The notes under the pieces were generated by a model. That model did no database searches. It had not been told where the DNA came from and worked only from the letters and a program-made list of their open reading frames with translations. Shown here one piece after another: positions 17,047 to 26,689 of a DNA stretch of 50,018 nucleotides. The first letter of the stretch is position 1. Each line of letters begins with the position of its first letter. Source of the stretch: a bacterium (GTDB taxonomy: Bacteria > Blakebacterota > Blakebacteria > Blakebacterales > Blakebacteraceae); NCBI GenBank assembly GCA_025774615.1, contig JALGVQ010000019.1, positions 1 through 50,018 of the forward strand. The letters are read 5' to 3'. Made by a program: the position numbers and the translations under genes.

Positions 17047-19437
17047 ATGACGATATCTGAAGCGCTATATGGTATCACTACCATCGGCATCCGGGATGGT
17101 GGGCATCCCGTCCTGCGGACAGCCGCCGACCTGCTCTCACAGGAGACAGGAGCGGAGATCGAGGTCGTCCCTGATCCAGCAGCGATGACCGGGCATGCGG
17201 GGACATTCCTTGTTTTCGACTCTCCCACAGACCTTCCCTCGATTGAGGGACTGTCTGAGGCTATGCGGGAGGGGGGGGAGGGTGTCTGGCTTACCCTGAG
17301 GGAGAACGGGTCGGGCCTGGTCGCGCCGACCGACGATCGTTTCCTCTACGGCTTCATGGCCCGTCTGCTCCGGCACGCGGGTGAAAGTCCCCTTGCTGAT
17401 ATCGAGCGAGGACGGTTCTTCCCGGCCGCCTTCTCGTGGAACCGGACCGCATACGATTTCTTCCTGAACCAGGAGGGCCGGATCCAGCAGGGACTCGACC
17501 GGGAGTCGTACATCGAGCGTCTCGCTTCCTCGGGCTTCACCCACCTGGAGGTGAACGGGCTGGCCGCTCCCACCGGACTCGAGACCGGTCCCCCGGGTGA
17601 GATCTACCCGATGTTCTACACCTATTGCCCCGCGCTCGACCAGTTCACATCCAGCCGTCTGAACACCGGGCTCTATCCTGAGGAGTGGCTCGCCGCCAAC
17701 CTGGCCCGATTGAAGGAGAACGCCCGGCTCGTCCGGTCGTACGGGCTTGTTCCCGGACTTCTCTGTTTCGAGCCCAGGTCGGTACCGGATGAGTTCTTCA
17801 CGAAGTACCCCATGCTGCGCGGTGCCCGGGTGGATCACCCCTTCAGAAGCTTCAAGCCCCGCTACAACATGACCATCACCCATCCGCTCGTGCGGGAGCA
17901 CTACGCGGAGATGCTCCAGAACCTGCTGAACGAGGTCCCCGATCTGGGGTTCATCTCCATCTGGACCAACGACAGCGGCGCCGGATTCGAGTACACGAAG
18001 TCGCTCTACGTGGGACGCAACGGGGGCGCTTACCTGATCCGGGAGTGGAAGGACGATGAGGAGATCGCCAGGGCGGCCGGGGAGAACGCGCTCACCTTCT
18101 TGCGTACCCTCAGAGACGCGGGGCGGGATCTGAATCCCGGTTTTCGGGTCATCACGCGGCTGGAATCGTTCTACGGGGAGCACGATACCATCTGGGAGGG
18201 GGTGGAGGAGGGGATCGACGTGGAGACCACCTCGCTGGTCGGACGGGGATGGGAGATGCCCTATACGCATCCCCGCTATCCCGATTCCCGTTCGATCAAC
18301 GGCGGGACCGTCTATCAGCTCTCGTTCGATGAGCGGGAGAAGGATCTGATGGCAGATCTGGCAGAACGGTCAAGCCGCCCTCACTTCTATTTCGCGGCCG
18401 GCCCCAATTCCATGTTCGCGCCGCTGTTGGGCGTCCCCTATCCACGGCTCACCTGGCAGCGGCTGCACCTGCTCCACCGCGAAGGTGTGCGGAACCTGGC
18501 CCACATGGGAGGAACCTGTCCGCCGGATATCGTTCCCTTCAACATCAACCATGAAGTGGTGAGCCTCTTCCAGTTCGATCCCGACCTCGACCCGGAGGTG
18601 GAGATCGCGCGGATCTCCAGCGAGTGGGCCGGAGACGACCGGGGGGAGACACTGCGGGAGGCGTGGAAGCTGACCGAGGAAGCAATCCTGGCCTTCCCGA
18701 ACATCACACCGCTCTATTCGACCTTCGGCTTCGTCTGGTACCGGCTGTGGGCCCGTCCCTTTGTGCCTGATATCGAAGCGATCCCGCTGTCCGAACGGGC
18801 GTACTACCAGGAGTGGATGTGCACCACGCCGCATAATCCCAACAACGTCGACCTGAGCCGGGATGTGCTCTTCGAACTGATGACCCCCGAACAGTGCGAA
18901 CGTGACCTCGAGCGTATCGATACCAACCTGTGGGGGCCGCTCGACAGCGCGATCACTCTGCTGGAGGGGATCCGCGGCAAGGCCGGAAATAGAGGGGGAG
19001 AGGGTGACGGGAGCGATGTCGATGGTGATGTAACAGACGTGATCGAGGATCAGTATGTTCGGATCTCCGCCCTGCGCTGCTGGTTCGAAACACAGCGCAA
19101 CGTGGCGGCCTGGGTGGCCGGTGTCTACGGCTACATGAAGGCGAAAGAGCAGGGAGATGACGGCGGGATGTCCACTTCTGTCTCACTTCTCGGGGAGATG
19201 ATCGATCGTGAGATCGCGAACTCACATCGCCTGCTCGGGCTCCTCGACTCGGGGATCGAGTTCATGGCCACCACCGACCTGGAAGAGACCCAGCTCATCC
19301 ACGGGCGGAACCTGGACGAACTGCTCCGGAAACGGATCGCCCTGATGGAGGCTCACCGGGAGGATGAGCCCTTCATAGATCCCGATTACATCGAGCGGCA
19401 GGCCGGACGGGAGATCCCGACCGGCTGGCGTCCCTGA
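17047..19437 (+). CDS. Large TIM-barrel glycosidase-like protein (GH20/GH67-like architecture)
   Basis: 796 residues. The first ~120 (TTIGIRDGGHPVLRTAADLL...) look like the alpha/beta domain that precedes the barrel in GH20 hexosaminidases and GH67 alpha-glucuronidases. Residues ~140-560 have TIM-barrel strands with SGFTHLEVNGLAAP, FISIWTNDSGAGFEY (a plausible acid pair) and an Asn/Trp-rich C-terminal part. The last 200 residues are helical. No signal peptide. ATG at 17047 is supported by GGAG at the end of the preceding gene; the frame is open further upstream, but that part overlaps the PLP gene. It is coupled to the PLP enzyme and ends at a strong terminator. I cannot assign a GH family or substrate. 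Confidence 0.55.
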   Translation: MTISEALYGITTIGIRDGGHPVLRTAADLLSQETGAEIEVVPDPAAMTGHAGTFLVFDSPTDLPSIEGLSEAMREGGEGVWLTLRENGSGLVAPTDDRFLYGFMARLLRHAGESPLADIERGRFFPAAFSWNRTAYDFFLNQEGRIQQGLDRESYIERLASSGFTHLEVNGLAAPTGLETGPPGEIYPMFYTYCPALDQFTSSRLNTGLYPEEWLAANLARLKENARLVRSYGLVPGLLCFEPRSVPDEFFTKYPMLRGARVDHPFRSFKPRYNMTITHPLVREHYAEMLQNLLNEVPDLGFISIWTNDSGAGFEYTKSLYVGRNGGAYLIREWKDDEEIARAAGENALTFLRTLRDAGRDLNPGFRVITRLESFYGEHDTIWEGVEEGIDVETTSLVGRGWEMPYTHPRYPDSRSINGGTVYQLSFDEREKDLMADLAERSSRPHFYFAAGPNSMFAPLLGVPYPRLTWQRLHLLHREGVRNLAHMGGTCPPDIVPFNINHEVVSLFQFDPDLDPEVEIARISSEWAGDDRGETLREAWKLTEEAILAFPNITPLYSTFGFVWYRLWARPFVPDIEAIPLSERAYYQEWMCTTPHNPNNVDLSRDVLFELMTPEQCERDLERIDTNLWGPLDSAITLLEGIRGKAGNRGGEGDGSDVDGDVTDVIEDQYVRISALRCWFETQRNVAAWVAGVYGYMKAKEQGDDGGMSTSVSLLGEMIDREIANSHRLLGLLDSGIEFMATTDLEETQLIHGRNLDELLRKRIALMEAHREDEPFIDPDYIERQAGREIPTGWRP

Positions 19438-19512
19438 GCAGGTCAGCCTGATCAACCTGTTGCGGAACGGAAAAGGGGCCGGCAGAGCAGACACATGCGT
19501 CTATAGACGGCA

Positions 19513-19551
19513 AAAACGGGAGCGGACAACTGTCCGCCCCCGTTTTCTTTT
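19513..19551. terminator. Strong bidirectional rho-independent terminator
   Basis: AAAACGGG-A-GCGGAC (19513-19527) pairs with GTCCGC-C-CCCGTTTT (19532-19546) around the loop AACT, with one mismatch. It is followed by TTTT on the plus strand and by a T-run on the minus strand. It separates the converging TIM-barrel glycosidase (+) and PEP carboxykinase (-) genes and can serve both. Confidence 0.9.
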
Positions 19552-19574
19552 GTGCTTCTCCTTCGAGTCCCGGT

Positions 19575-19808
19575 CTAGCCGGCGTTTTCGATCAGCTGTC
19601 CGGGCGAGACGATCGATCCGTACGTGTCCTTGAGCGCGAGCAGGTCCTTCTTCTGCGCTTCATAAACCTCGAAGATCCGCTTCGGGACATCCTGGTCTTT
19701 GCCGTACGCTTCCGCCTGCAGGTCGATGCGGTCCACGATGTTGTCGACGTACAGCGCGAACTGCTTATTGTACAGGTCTTCCGGATAGTCCTTATCGATC
19801 TTCTCCAT
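19575..19808 (-). CDS. pckG: PEP carboxykinase, C-terminal fragment after frameshift
   Basis: This frame encodes the normal PEPCK C-terminus (KIDKDYPEDLYNKQFALYVD and onward to the stop at 19575). The homologous sequence does not begin at the ATG at 19808 but runs upstream to about 19917 (HSEVDGIETPIGVIPKYDD), where it meets the main fragment in a different frame. Total span 1952 bp, not a multiple of three. No ribosome binding site argues for separate translation. It is best read as the tail of one gene. Confidence 0.8.
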   Translation of the reverse strand: MEKIDKDYPEDLYNKQFALYVDNIVDRIDLQAEAYGKDQDVPKRIFEVYEAQKKDLLALKDTYGSIVSPGQLIENAG

Positions 19809-19819
19809 GAACAGATTCT

Positions 19820-21526
19820 TCAGATCATCGTACTTGGGAATGACGCCGATCGGTGTTTCGATCCCGTCGACTTCCGAGTGAGCCAGCAGTTCCAGCCAGC
19901 CGAGCCAGACCCAAGGAGTTTGGTGCCCTCCGTGCCGCCGCGAGCATCGTGCGTCAGGAAATAGTTGAGACCGGCCATGACCGGCCTGAACTCATCATTG
20001 ATCAGGTTGCTGTTGAAGAAGTCGAACTGCAGCTGCATGTAGTCGCCCAGGGCACCGGGGATGAACGGAGCGTTCGCCCACGGGGCGCGCTTCACGCCAG
20101 TGGCGCCGACTTCCGTCGCCGTGGCGGCCGAGACAATCGACGCACCGATCGAGACGCCTTCGTCGGGATTCTTGGCCACCCAGACCGGTGGCATGGTGTC
20201 GCTGTCACGGCCGCTGTAGGTAATCACGCGGATGGGAGCACCATCGCCCGATTCGGCCACTTCGGAGAACGTGTCCAGGGCGCTCGATTGCAGCGTGCAG
20301 CGGGCGTTGGGGTGGGAGAGCGGGATGGGCTTGCCGTTATCGTCCGTCATTCCCTCCTGCCATTCCCCCTGGAAGTTGAAACCTTCCTTCGCGTGCTCTT
20401 CCCCGTTTCCTGCCCAGTGCGGCTTCAGGTCGTCGTCGATCAGCACGTTCGACCAGATCACTTCCGTGCCTTCCTGGCGGAGCAGTTTCATCAACAGGGG
20501 ATCACCTTCTTCGTTCACGTCTTGGACGATGCCGAAAATACCGGCTTCCGGGTTGATCGCCCGGACGGTACCGTCGTCGGCAATCCACATCTGCGCGAGG
20601 TCGTCGCCGACGAAGTCGGTGCCCACCATCGCAGTGGTGGTCTTGCCGCAGCCGCTGGGGGCGGCGCCGGCAAAGAAGGTGACGCGCCCACCCGGACCGC
20701 GCAGGCCGGTGATGAACATATGCTCGGAGACCTCCCTGTCCTTGCCGTAGTACACCGATTTATCTACTGCGAAGCGGTGGTTGCCCTTCTTCATCAGCAG
20801 AGTGTTACCCGCGTAGGTGCAGAACATGCTGAAGGTGGTCCACCAGCTGCGGTCCATGTATACGCGGGCGTTGGGCAGGTCTTCGAGGCGGTTCGCTCCC
20901 TCGCTGTGCACATTCGTGAAGAAGTGTCCCAGACGCTCGACTTCCCGTTCGAAATCCTCGAAAACGTTCCGGTACAGCAGTTCGGCGCTGTGGCACACAT
21001 AAGCGGAGCTGGTGATCTCGAGCGCGGGGTTTGACACGGGCGCGCCGACGGGTCCTCGCATGTAGAATCCGACCACCATCGGCATGCCCTTCATGATGCC
21101 GGTCATCTTCTCCCTGACGTCCACCAGCGCCTCGTCGCGCAGCTTCTTGTTGGCCAGCGCGCTGACGGACTCCCCCTCGTTTATGATGTAGAACGTGCGG
21201 TCGACGATGCGACCCTGCTCGTCTTTGAGGTCATAGTGGATCGTGTGGTTCTTGAGCTTGAGCGGTTTTTCCTCACCCTTTTCCAACGCCAGGTTGCGGA
21301 CCCACTGTTTGTCTTCTTCCGACCCGGTATTGATGAAGACGCTGTCGGGCTCACACATCGCAATCGCGTTGGCGATCTTCAAGCGAACTTCGGAGTTTTT
21401 GATCCTGTCCAGTTTGGCCAGGTTAACATCGTCCATCTTCTCCTGAAAGATGGCGTTTGCTTGATCCTCCGTCTTGACCCCACCGATCTCAGACAGGATG
21501 TCGATGCCCGCTTTAAGCTCTAGCAT
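19820..21526 (-). CDS. pckG: Phosphoenolpyruvate carboxykinase (GTP type), main fragment before frameshift
   Basis: 568 codons. The kinase loop GAAPSGCGKTTT (residues 287-298, with reactive Cys 293 and Lys 295) and HFFTNVHSEGANR identify GTP-dependent PEPCK, which converts oxaloacetate plus GTP to PEP plus CO2 in gluconeogenesis. Up to LTHDARGGTEGTKLLG the frame matches the family. The next codons (SGSAGWNCW...) are out of frame, and true family sequence (WVWLGWLELLAHSEVDGIETP) continues in another frame from about 19915. A few residues normally found between LLG and VWL also seem missing. ATG at 21526 follows GGAGGT. The leader (21540-21600) is AT-rich, but I could not fix a promoter. The gene stands alone. 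Either broken, frameshifted in translation, or an assembly error. Confidence 0.85.
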   Translation of the reverse strand: MLELKAGIDILSEIGGVKTEDQANAIFQEKMDDVNLAKLDRIKNSEVRLKIANAIAMCEPDSVFINTGSEEDKQWVRNLALEKGEEKPLKLKNHTIHYDLKDEQGRIVDRTFYIINEGESVSALANKKLRDEALVDVREKMTGIMKGMPMVVGFYMRGPVGAPVSNPALEITSSAYVCHSAELLYRNVFEDFEREVERLGHFFTNVHSEGANRLEDLPNARVYMDRSWWTTFSMFCTYAGNTLLMKKGNHRFAVDKSVYYGKDREVSEHMFITGLRGPGGRVTFFAGAAPSGCGKTTTAMVGTDFVGDDLAQMWIADDGTVRAINPEAGIFGIVQDVNEEGDPLLMKLLRQEGTEVIWSNVLIDDDLKPHWAGNGEEHAKEGFNFQGEWQEGMTDDNGKPIPLSHPNARCTLQSSALDTFSEVAESGDGAPIRVITYSGRDSDTMPPVWVAKNPDEGVSIGASIVSAATATEVGATGVKRAPWANAPFIPGALGDYMQLQFDFFNSNLINDEFRPVMAGLNYFLTHDARGGTEGTKLLGSGSAGWNCWLTRKSTGSKHRSASFPSTMI

Positions 21527-21623
21527 GGTGTTTTACCTCCGGGGTTGGATAGAAGTGTTACTATGACCAAATGTATATTCTCAGTAGTAATAAGCGAAGC
21601 GTATATGAGGACCTCCACCCGAT

Positions 21624-23798
21624 TCAGAACTTCCTGATCCAGAAGTAATCGAACCCGAACCGGCCCGCTTCGACACATTCCAGGACCAGCTCGTGTTCAC
21701 CTGCCTCCAGCGCTCCCCGGCGGAAGCCGGTGCTGAGCAGACGGCGGGCGAACCCGCTTCGCAGGACCAGCTCAGACTTCCCGCGTTCTCCCATCCCGGC
21801 GCCGCCGAGATTGGTCACTTCGAGCGGTGAACCGTCGAGCGATATGCGCAGGCTGCCCGACTCGGGCCAGTGGGCTGCCACCAGGTTGATAGCGTGATCA
21901 CCACTCTCCTCGATCTCGAAGGTGACCGTCAGGCGGTCACCGGCCTCGGCATTCCAGCAGAACAGACTTCCCCGCGATGCTCCTGGCTGCGCTTTCTCCG
22001 TGTCCAGGTCCCCGCCGGTGACGCTGTGCGTCATCGCATCCAGGTGGTGGAAGGTCGAGTTGCTCGCCCCGCCATAGGCCTCCGGTTCATACACGGGCAG
22101 GTCCCTGACCACCAGTTCGGATATCTGTACCCGGCGGTGATCGTCGAGAGCGCCCGGCCGGGCGTAGCAGTAGGCGATCCGGTCGTAACAGAGACCGGGA
22201 AATGCCCGGTGATGCCACAGCTCGAGGTAGAAGGCGAAGTGGTCGGAGAATGGCACCGAGTCGAGGATGTGCCAGCGGTGATTCGAAATATATCCCAGAG
22301 TGCCCGGGCCGGTGTCGAGGGGCTGTCCGCAGTAGGGATGATCGAACAGGTCGGGACGGCTCCATGAGTAATTGTAGTAGTCCTCCGTGCCGGTCCCGAA
22401 GAAGACGGGGAAGGGATCGTCGTCCACGAAGATCTTCTCATCACCCTCGCCCCACCAGTTGCCTCCGGGTGTGGGTACGGCTGAGGGATTCACCAGGAAC
22501 GATGCCGCGCCCACGAAACGTCCCTGGCCCTTCAGCACCACAAAGGGCACATCGAAGGGACCGGATGCCAGGTCGAGATCGTGGTCGCTCCTCCATCTGG
22601 CGCGGAAGTAGAGGGAAGTGTCGTCCCACTGCCACGGGGAGACGTTGATCGTCGTCTCGATATGGATCCAATCATCGGAGTGGTTCGTGAAGCGTAAGAG
22701 GGCGGTTTCCTGGAACGGCATGACGAACCGGCAGGTCATCGTCCCGTCCTCGCTGACGCTCATCGGCAGACTGTCATAGGGATTCACGCCTGGTCCTGAA
22801 CCGAAGAAGTCACCGGCGGGGGACTCGACCTGGTGCCGGGCCGCTCCATCGAATGCGATCTGAAGCAGGGTGCCGCGCAGTGCCTTCCACAGGTCGGGGG
22901 CAGTGACGCGCAGAGTGAACAGGGTGATGGCTCCGCTGGTGCCTGCCGAGGAGGCTTCGAGGTCCCAGCTGGTACCCGGAGCGAGGTCGGCCGAGCGTTC
23001 GTAGAGGGTGCCGGTCGGGGGAGAGGGGGGTGTGAGAAGTGCGGAAGCCGCAAGGAGCAGGTCCTCCTCACCGCGCCCGAGGTCCCGAACGGGATCGAAG
23101 CTCCTGACCCGGGTGCCCTCCTCGTACAGACGAACCTCAACATGGTAGAAGTGGAGTTCCTCCAGGTTGCCCTCCCAGGTGATGGTCAGCGACCGATTGA
23201 ACGGGATCGGCAGATAGTCGGCGTCCTGCTGGCGGAAGGCGTCTTCGCAATCGATATCCAGTCCCGCCTCTTCGAGGAACACGTCAGATTTTGCTGCAAG
23301 GAAGCTATAGGCGTCGCCCAGGTAGAGCGGTGAACTCGGGGCGTCGAGATAGACGTGGAGAGTGCCGGCCATCCTGGCTGACCAGGTCCGCACGATCGCT
23401 CCCGGTCCGTTCACCTCGCAGAGCAGGTAACTTCCGATGCCCTCCTCGTCTGGCTCGCGCAATACCCTCAGGAACCCGGGGATCGGTTCCCGTCCGAAAC
23501 CGTCGGAGTTGGAGAACCATCCCTCTTCCTCGGGAGAGACCGAACGCCTGTCGTAACTGGAGAACTGGATTGTCCGGTAGCCGGGGGCAGGCAGCCTCCC
23601 GAGTTCCGACAGGTCGGTCATCTCCTGGAGCAGGGTCGCGGTCGTGATCGTCCTCGCGCGTCCGCCCCCGGCCTGGGCCGAGGCGGGAACTGCGAGCAGG
23701 ACCACGATCAGCGCAGAGAGGATGGGGTAAGGGATAGAGCAAAGGATGCAGTCGAGGACGGGGGAGATGATGGAGTGGAGGCGAACTGGTCGATTCAT
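21624..23798 (-). CDS. DUF2961 (GH172-type) protein with C-terminal carbohydrate-binding-like domain
   Basis: 724 residues from the ATG at 23798, chosen because it is followed by a plausible Sec signal (PILSALIVVLLAVPASAQA); the open frame further upstream overlaps the URO-D gene. The central part carries the DUF2961 pattern: NWWGEGDEKIFVDDDPFP and FFGTGTEDYYNY, with paired acidic residues at the presumed active site, and GYISNHRWHILD. DUF2961 is now GH172, whose characterised members act on alpha-D-fructofuranosides and alpha-D-arabinofuranosides. The last ~120 residues (LTVTFEIEESGDHAINLVAA ... FDYFWIRKF) look like a beta-sandwich carbohydrate-binding module. It lies 37 bp behind a URO-D gene on the same strand. 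Activity on furanosides is family inference. Confidence 0.8.
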   Translation of the reverse strand: MNRPVRLHSIISPVLDCILCSIPYPILSALIVVLLAVPASAQAGGGRARTITTATLLQEMTDLSELGRLPAPGYRTIQFSSYDRRSVSPEEEGWFSNSDGFGREPIPGFLRVLREPDEEGIGSYLLCEVNGPGAIVRTWSARMAGTLHVYLDAPSSPLYLGDAYSFLAAKSDVFLEEAGLDIDCEDAFRQQDADYLPIPFNRSLTITWEGNLEELHFYHVEVRLYEEGTRVRSFDPVRDLGRGEEDLLLAASALLTPPSPPTGTLYERSADLAPGTSWDLEASSAGTSGAITLFTLRVTAPDLWKALRGTLLQIAFDGAARHQVESPAGDFFGSGPGVNPYDSLPMSVSEDGTMTCRFVMPFQETALLRFTNHSDDWIHIETTINVSPWQWDDTSLYFRARWRSDHDLDLASGPFDVPFVVLKGQGRFVGAASFLVNPSAVPTPGGNWWGEGDEKIFVDDDPFPVFFGTGTEDYYNYSWSRPDLFDHPYCGQPLDTGPGTLGYISNHRWHILDSVPFSDHFAFYLELWHHRAFPGLCYDRIAYCYARPGALDDHRRVQISELVVRDLPVYEPEAYGGASNSTFHHLDAMTHSVTGGDLDTEKAQPGASRGSLFCWNAEAGDRLTVTFEIEESGDHAINLVAAHWPESGSLRISLDGSPLEVTNLGGAGMGERGKSELVLRSGFARRLLSTGFRRGALEAGEHELVLECVEAGRFGFDYFWIRKF

Positions 23799-23835
23799 CT
23801 TCTGGGCCTTTCGATCTTGGGCATTCCAGGCGCAA

Positions 23836-24870
23836 CTATAACGCCAGCATCCCTTCTTCATAGAACGCATGAATGTTCTCCAACGGTGTATCCGCCTGGA
23901 TGTGATGGGCAGGAGCCAGGATGTAACCACCGCCTTCGCCGCATTCGCTCTTCAGTTTTCGGACTGCGGCACGGACCTCGTCCGGTGTACCGTGCGGCAT
24001 TGTATGCTGTACACAGAGTCCGCCGAAAAGCGCCAGGTGTTTCCCGTAACGGCGCTTCACCGCGAACGGATCGATCGCCGTCGGCTGCAGCGGGTTCAGG
24101 ACATCCAACCCGATCTCCACCATGTCGTCCAGGACCGCCTCACAGTTGCCACAACTGTGATAGGCTACCTTGATGTTCGGATTGATTTTCTTCGGCTCCG
24201 CGAAGAGTGTTGCCAGTCGCGGTTTCAGATACGTACGCCACATATCGACCGATATCATCATCCCCTGCTGGTGCGATATATCGTCCCCGAACCAGACCAT
24301 ATCCGCGCCCGATTCCGCATGCCTGCGCGAAGCGATCAGCGGAAAACGCATGACCTTGTCCAGCAATGCATTTGTGTAATCCGGATCGAGTGCCATATCC
24401 ATCAGGAACTCTTCCATCCCGCGCAGGTACCAGGCCGCCTCGAAGATGCTGATCTGGCTGGAACCGACCATCCATTTTTCTTTCCCGTACAGATCCTTCA
24501 TTTTCCGGAACGTCTCGTAATGCGAATCCAGTTCCGGATCCGGGATGATGAAGCTCTCCAGCTTCGACTTGTCACCGGCCAGCGGTGGACCGACGATCTC
24601 GGTATATTCCCCGATTCCGTAGCTCACCCAACGCCAGCGGATGCCCCAGGGACAGGTGTACTCCGGTCTCTCTCCACCATAGAAACTCAGTTCCAGGCCG
24701 GCAGAGGTCGTCACCAGATCACTCCCCAGTGCTGCCCCCAGATCCGGTTCCTTCTCACCGATCTCCGCTTGCAGCTGCGCCTGTATCTCCGGAACGAACG
24801 TTGCATAGATGGGGGGACGATCCGGGGTCTCGAAATTCAGGGCCATCTCGACACGTGTGCGTGAATCCAT
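23836..24870 (-). CDS. Uroporphyrinogen-decarboxylase-family (MtaA-like) protein
   Basis: 344 residues. TPDRPPIYATF near the N-terminus and YHSCGNCEAVLDDMVEIGLD in the barrel are URO-D superfamily features. HSCG supplies the His-x-Cys zinc pair of MtaA/CmuA methyltransferases. Where those have a third Cys before the TPLEN motif, this protein has APAHHIQADTPLEN, so His may replace Cys. It is not HemE. A strong GGGGGGAG site precedes the ATG at 24870. It is co-transcribed with the GH172 protein and divergent from the isomerase/ABC operon. No corrinoid protein or activating kinase is near, so methyl transfer is only a possibility. Confidence 0.8.
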   Translation of the reverse strand: MDSRTRVEMALNFETPDRPPIYATFVPEIQAQLQAEIGEKEPDLGAALGSDLVTTSAGLELSFYGGERPEYTCPWGIRWRWVSYGIGEYTEIVGPPLAGDKSKLESFIIPDPELDSHYETFRKMKDLYGKEKWMVGSSQISIFEAAWYLRGMEEFLMDMALDPDYTNALLDKVMRFPLIASRRHAESGADMVWFGDDISHQQGMMISVDMWRTYLKPRLATLFAEPKKINPNIKVAYHSCGNCEAVLDDMVEIGLDVLNPLQPTAIDPFAVKRRYGKHLALFGGLCVQHTMPHGTPDEVRAAVRKLKSECGEGGGYILAPAHHIQADTPLENIHAFYEEGMLAL

Positions 24871-25035
24871 ATCCGACTCCCCCCGGGTTCATCCCATTCT
24901 ACATCCCTGGACACCAATCTTGAAGAGGGGATGCCGGATCGACATCGATCGGCAAAGACGGTGGGCCGACAGACTGATAGAGGTGTAGACTCACCCGAAA
25001 AACAGTGCCGGTAATCGACAACAGGAGCGATGAAG

Positions 25036-26682
25036 ATGGCGGAGTACACGATCCCGGTAATTGAGAAACCGAAGAAGGTATGCGGTAACCAGGTGGTGCT
25101 GGTGGCCAGTGGTGATCTTCGCGAGTCGGCGAACCAGGTCTGCTGGCCGGCCCAGGCGGAGATGGAGAAATCCCTCAGATCGGTGGCTGCCTCTCTCGGG
25201 TACGAGATAGTCAGGGCACACCCTTACCGCCCCTCGAAGAAGCACGGGTTTATCGGTTCGCAGCGGGAGGGGATGGAGGTCTTTGCCGGTATCGATCCCG
25301 ACGCTCCGCTGATCGTGGCTGAGGCGGTCTGGCAGTACTCTCACCATGTCCTGTCCGGTCTGATCGGTCACCGGGGTCCCATCCTCACCGTCGCCAACTG
25401 GTCGGGTCAGTGGCCCGGGCTGGTCGGGATGCTCAACCTGAACGGTTCCCTCACCAGGGCAGAGGTGAAATACTCGACCCTCTGGGGTGAGGACTTCAGC
25501 GATCCCGCCTTCAGGAACAAACTGAAGACCTGGCTCGAGAAGGGGCGAGTCACCCATCGGCTCGATCACGTCACGCCGTATGAGAAGGTCCGGATACCCG
25601 CGAAGGAACGGAAGCTCGGAGAAGCACTGGCAACTCAGCTCAAACAGCAGCGTGCGATCATGGGGATCTTCGATGAGGGATGCATGGGCATGTACAACGC
25701 CATCATTCCCGACCACCTCCTGAACCCGACCGGTGTCTTCAAAGAACGGTTGAGCCAGTCGGCGCTGTATGCAGCCACCATGGCGGTACCCGATTCCGAG
25801 GCCAGGGAAGTCCTCCGCTGGATTCGCAAGGCAGGGATGAAGTTCAGGTTCGGCAAGGATGAAGCGACCGAACTGACCCGGGAGCAGGTGCTCACCCAGT
25901 GCAAGATGTACATAGCCGCGCTGCGGATTGCGGGCGAGTTCGGTTGCGATACTATCGGTATCCAGTACCAGCAGGGCCTGAAGGACTGCCTCCCCGCTTC
26001 CGACCTGGCCGAAGGGATGCTGAACGATTCGAAGCGGCCTCCGGTCAGGGATGCCCGCGGACGGATCCTCTACCGTGGCGATCCCCTGCCGCATTTCAAC
26101 GAAGTGGACGAATGCGCCGGCCTGGACGGCCTGATGATCTTCCGGGTCCACAAAGCGATGGGCGAACCGGTGGAGAACACCCTTCATGACCTGCGCTGGG
26201 GGGATGTGGACCGATCGGGCACCGTCGATGACTACGTCTGGGTATTTGAGATCAGCGGGGCCGTCCCGCCCTCTCACTTCATCGGCGGCTGGAGCGGGGC
26301 AGTGGGGGAACGCCAGCCGCCCATGTACTTCCGCCTCGGCGGGAGCACCATCAAGGGGATCAGCCGGCCCGGGGAGATCATCTGGTCGAGGATCTACGTC
26401 GAGAAGAATCGGCTGAACATGGACATCGGACGGGGGAAGGTCGTGGAACTGCCCCGGAAGGAGACACAGCGTCGGTGGGATTCCACCACACCCCAGTGGC
26501 CGATCATGCATGGTGTCACGTACGGTGTGAGCCGTGACCAGATGATGGCCCGGCACAAGGCCAACCACATCCAGGTGGTCTATGCAGGGAGTGCTGAACG
26601 GGCCGATAAGGCAATGTACGCCAGGGCCTCCATGGCTGAGGCCCTCGGCATCACGGTCAGTTTCTGCGGGACAAAGAGGTAG
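25036..26682 (+). CDS. L-fucose/L-arabinose-isomerase-family protein
   Basis: About 548 residues. [20 protein letters not shown] in the middle and the C-terminal [20 protein letters not shown], with [10 protein letters not shown] near the end, match the FucI-type ketol isomerase family. That family interconverts aldoses such as L-fucose, D-arabinose or L-arabinose with their ketoses using Mn2+. Acidic metal ligands (Glu of DEGC, Glu/Asp of NEVDECAG) and the late His are present. AGGAG at 25023-25027 suits the ATG at 25036 better than that at 25030. It starts a four-gene operon with a ribose-type ABC importer, 7 bp ahead of the ATPase gene. Substrate not fixed; D-arabinose or L-fucose are both plausible given the GH172, GH29 and GH95 enzymes nearby. 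Confidence 0.8.
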   Translation: MAEYTIPVIEKPKKVCGNQVVLVASGDLRESANQVCWPAQAEMEKSLRSVAASLGYEIVRAHPYRPSKKHGFIGSQREGMEVFAGIDPDAPLIVAEAVWQYSHHVLSGLIGHRGPILTVANWSGQWPGLVGMLNLNGSLTRAEVKYSTLWGEDFSDPAFRNKLKTWLEKGRVTHRLDHVTPYEKVRIPAKERKLGEALATQLKQQRAIMGIFDEGCMGMYNAIIPDHLLNPTGVFKERLSQSALYAATMAVPDSEAREVLRWIRKAGMKFRFGKDEATELTREQVLTQCKMYIAALRIAGEFGCDTIGIQYQQGLKDCLPASDLAEGMLNDSKRPPVRDARGRILYRGDPLPHFNEVDECAGLDGLMIFRVHKAMGEPVENTLHDLRWGDVDRSGTVDDYVWVFEISGAVPPSHFIGGWSGAVGERQPPMYFRLGGSTIKGISRPGEIIWSRIYVEKNRLNMDIGRGKVVELPRKETQRRWDSTTPQWPIMHGVTYGVSRDQMMARHKANHIQVVYAGSAERADKAMYARASMAEALGITVSFCGTKR

Positions 26683-26689
26683 CGTCCGG

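Noticed and set aside
19853-21034. 393-codon plus-strand frame opposite PEPCK
   Set aside because: PEPCK on the other strand has unmistakable active-site motifs; the shadow product is compositionally biased and matches nothing.
24937-24950. Palindrome GATCGACATCGATC in the divergent URO-D/isomerase gap
   Set aside because: Arms are perfect, but GATC-rich 6-mers are frequent in this DNA and no promoter elements could be placed around it, so it may be chance.
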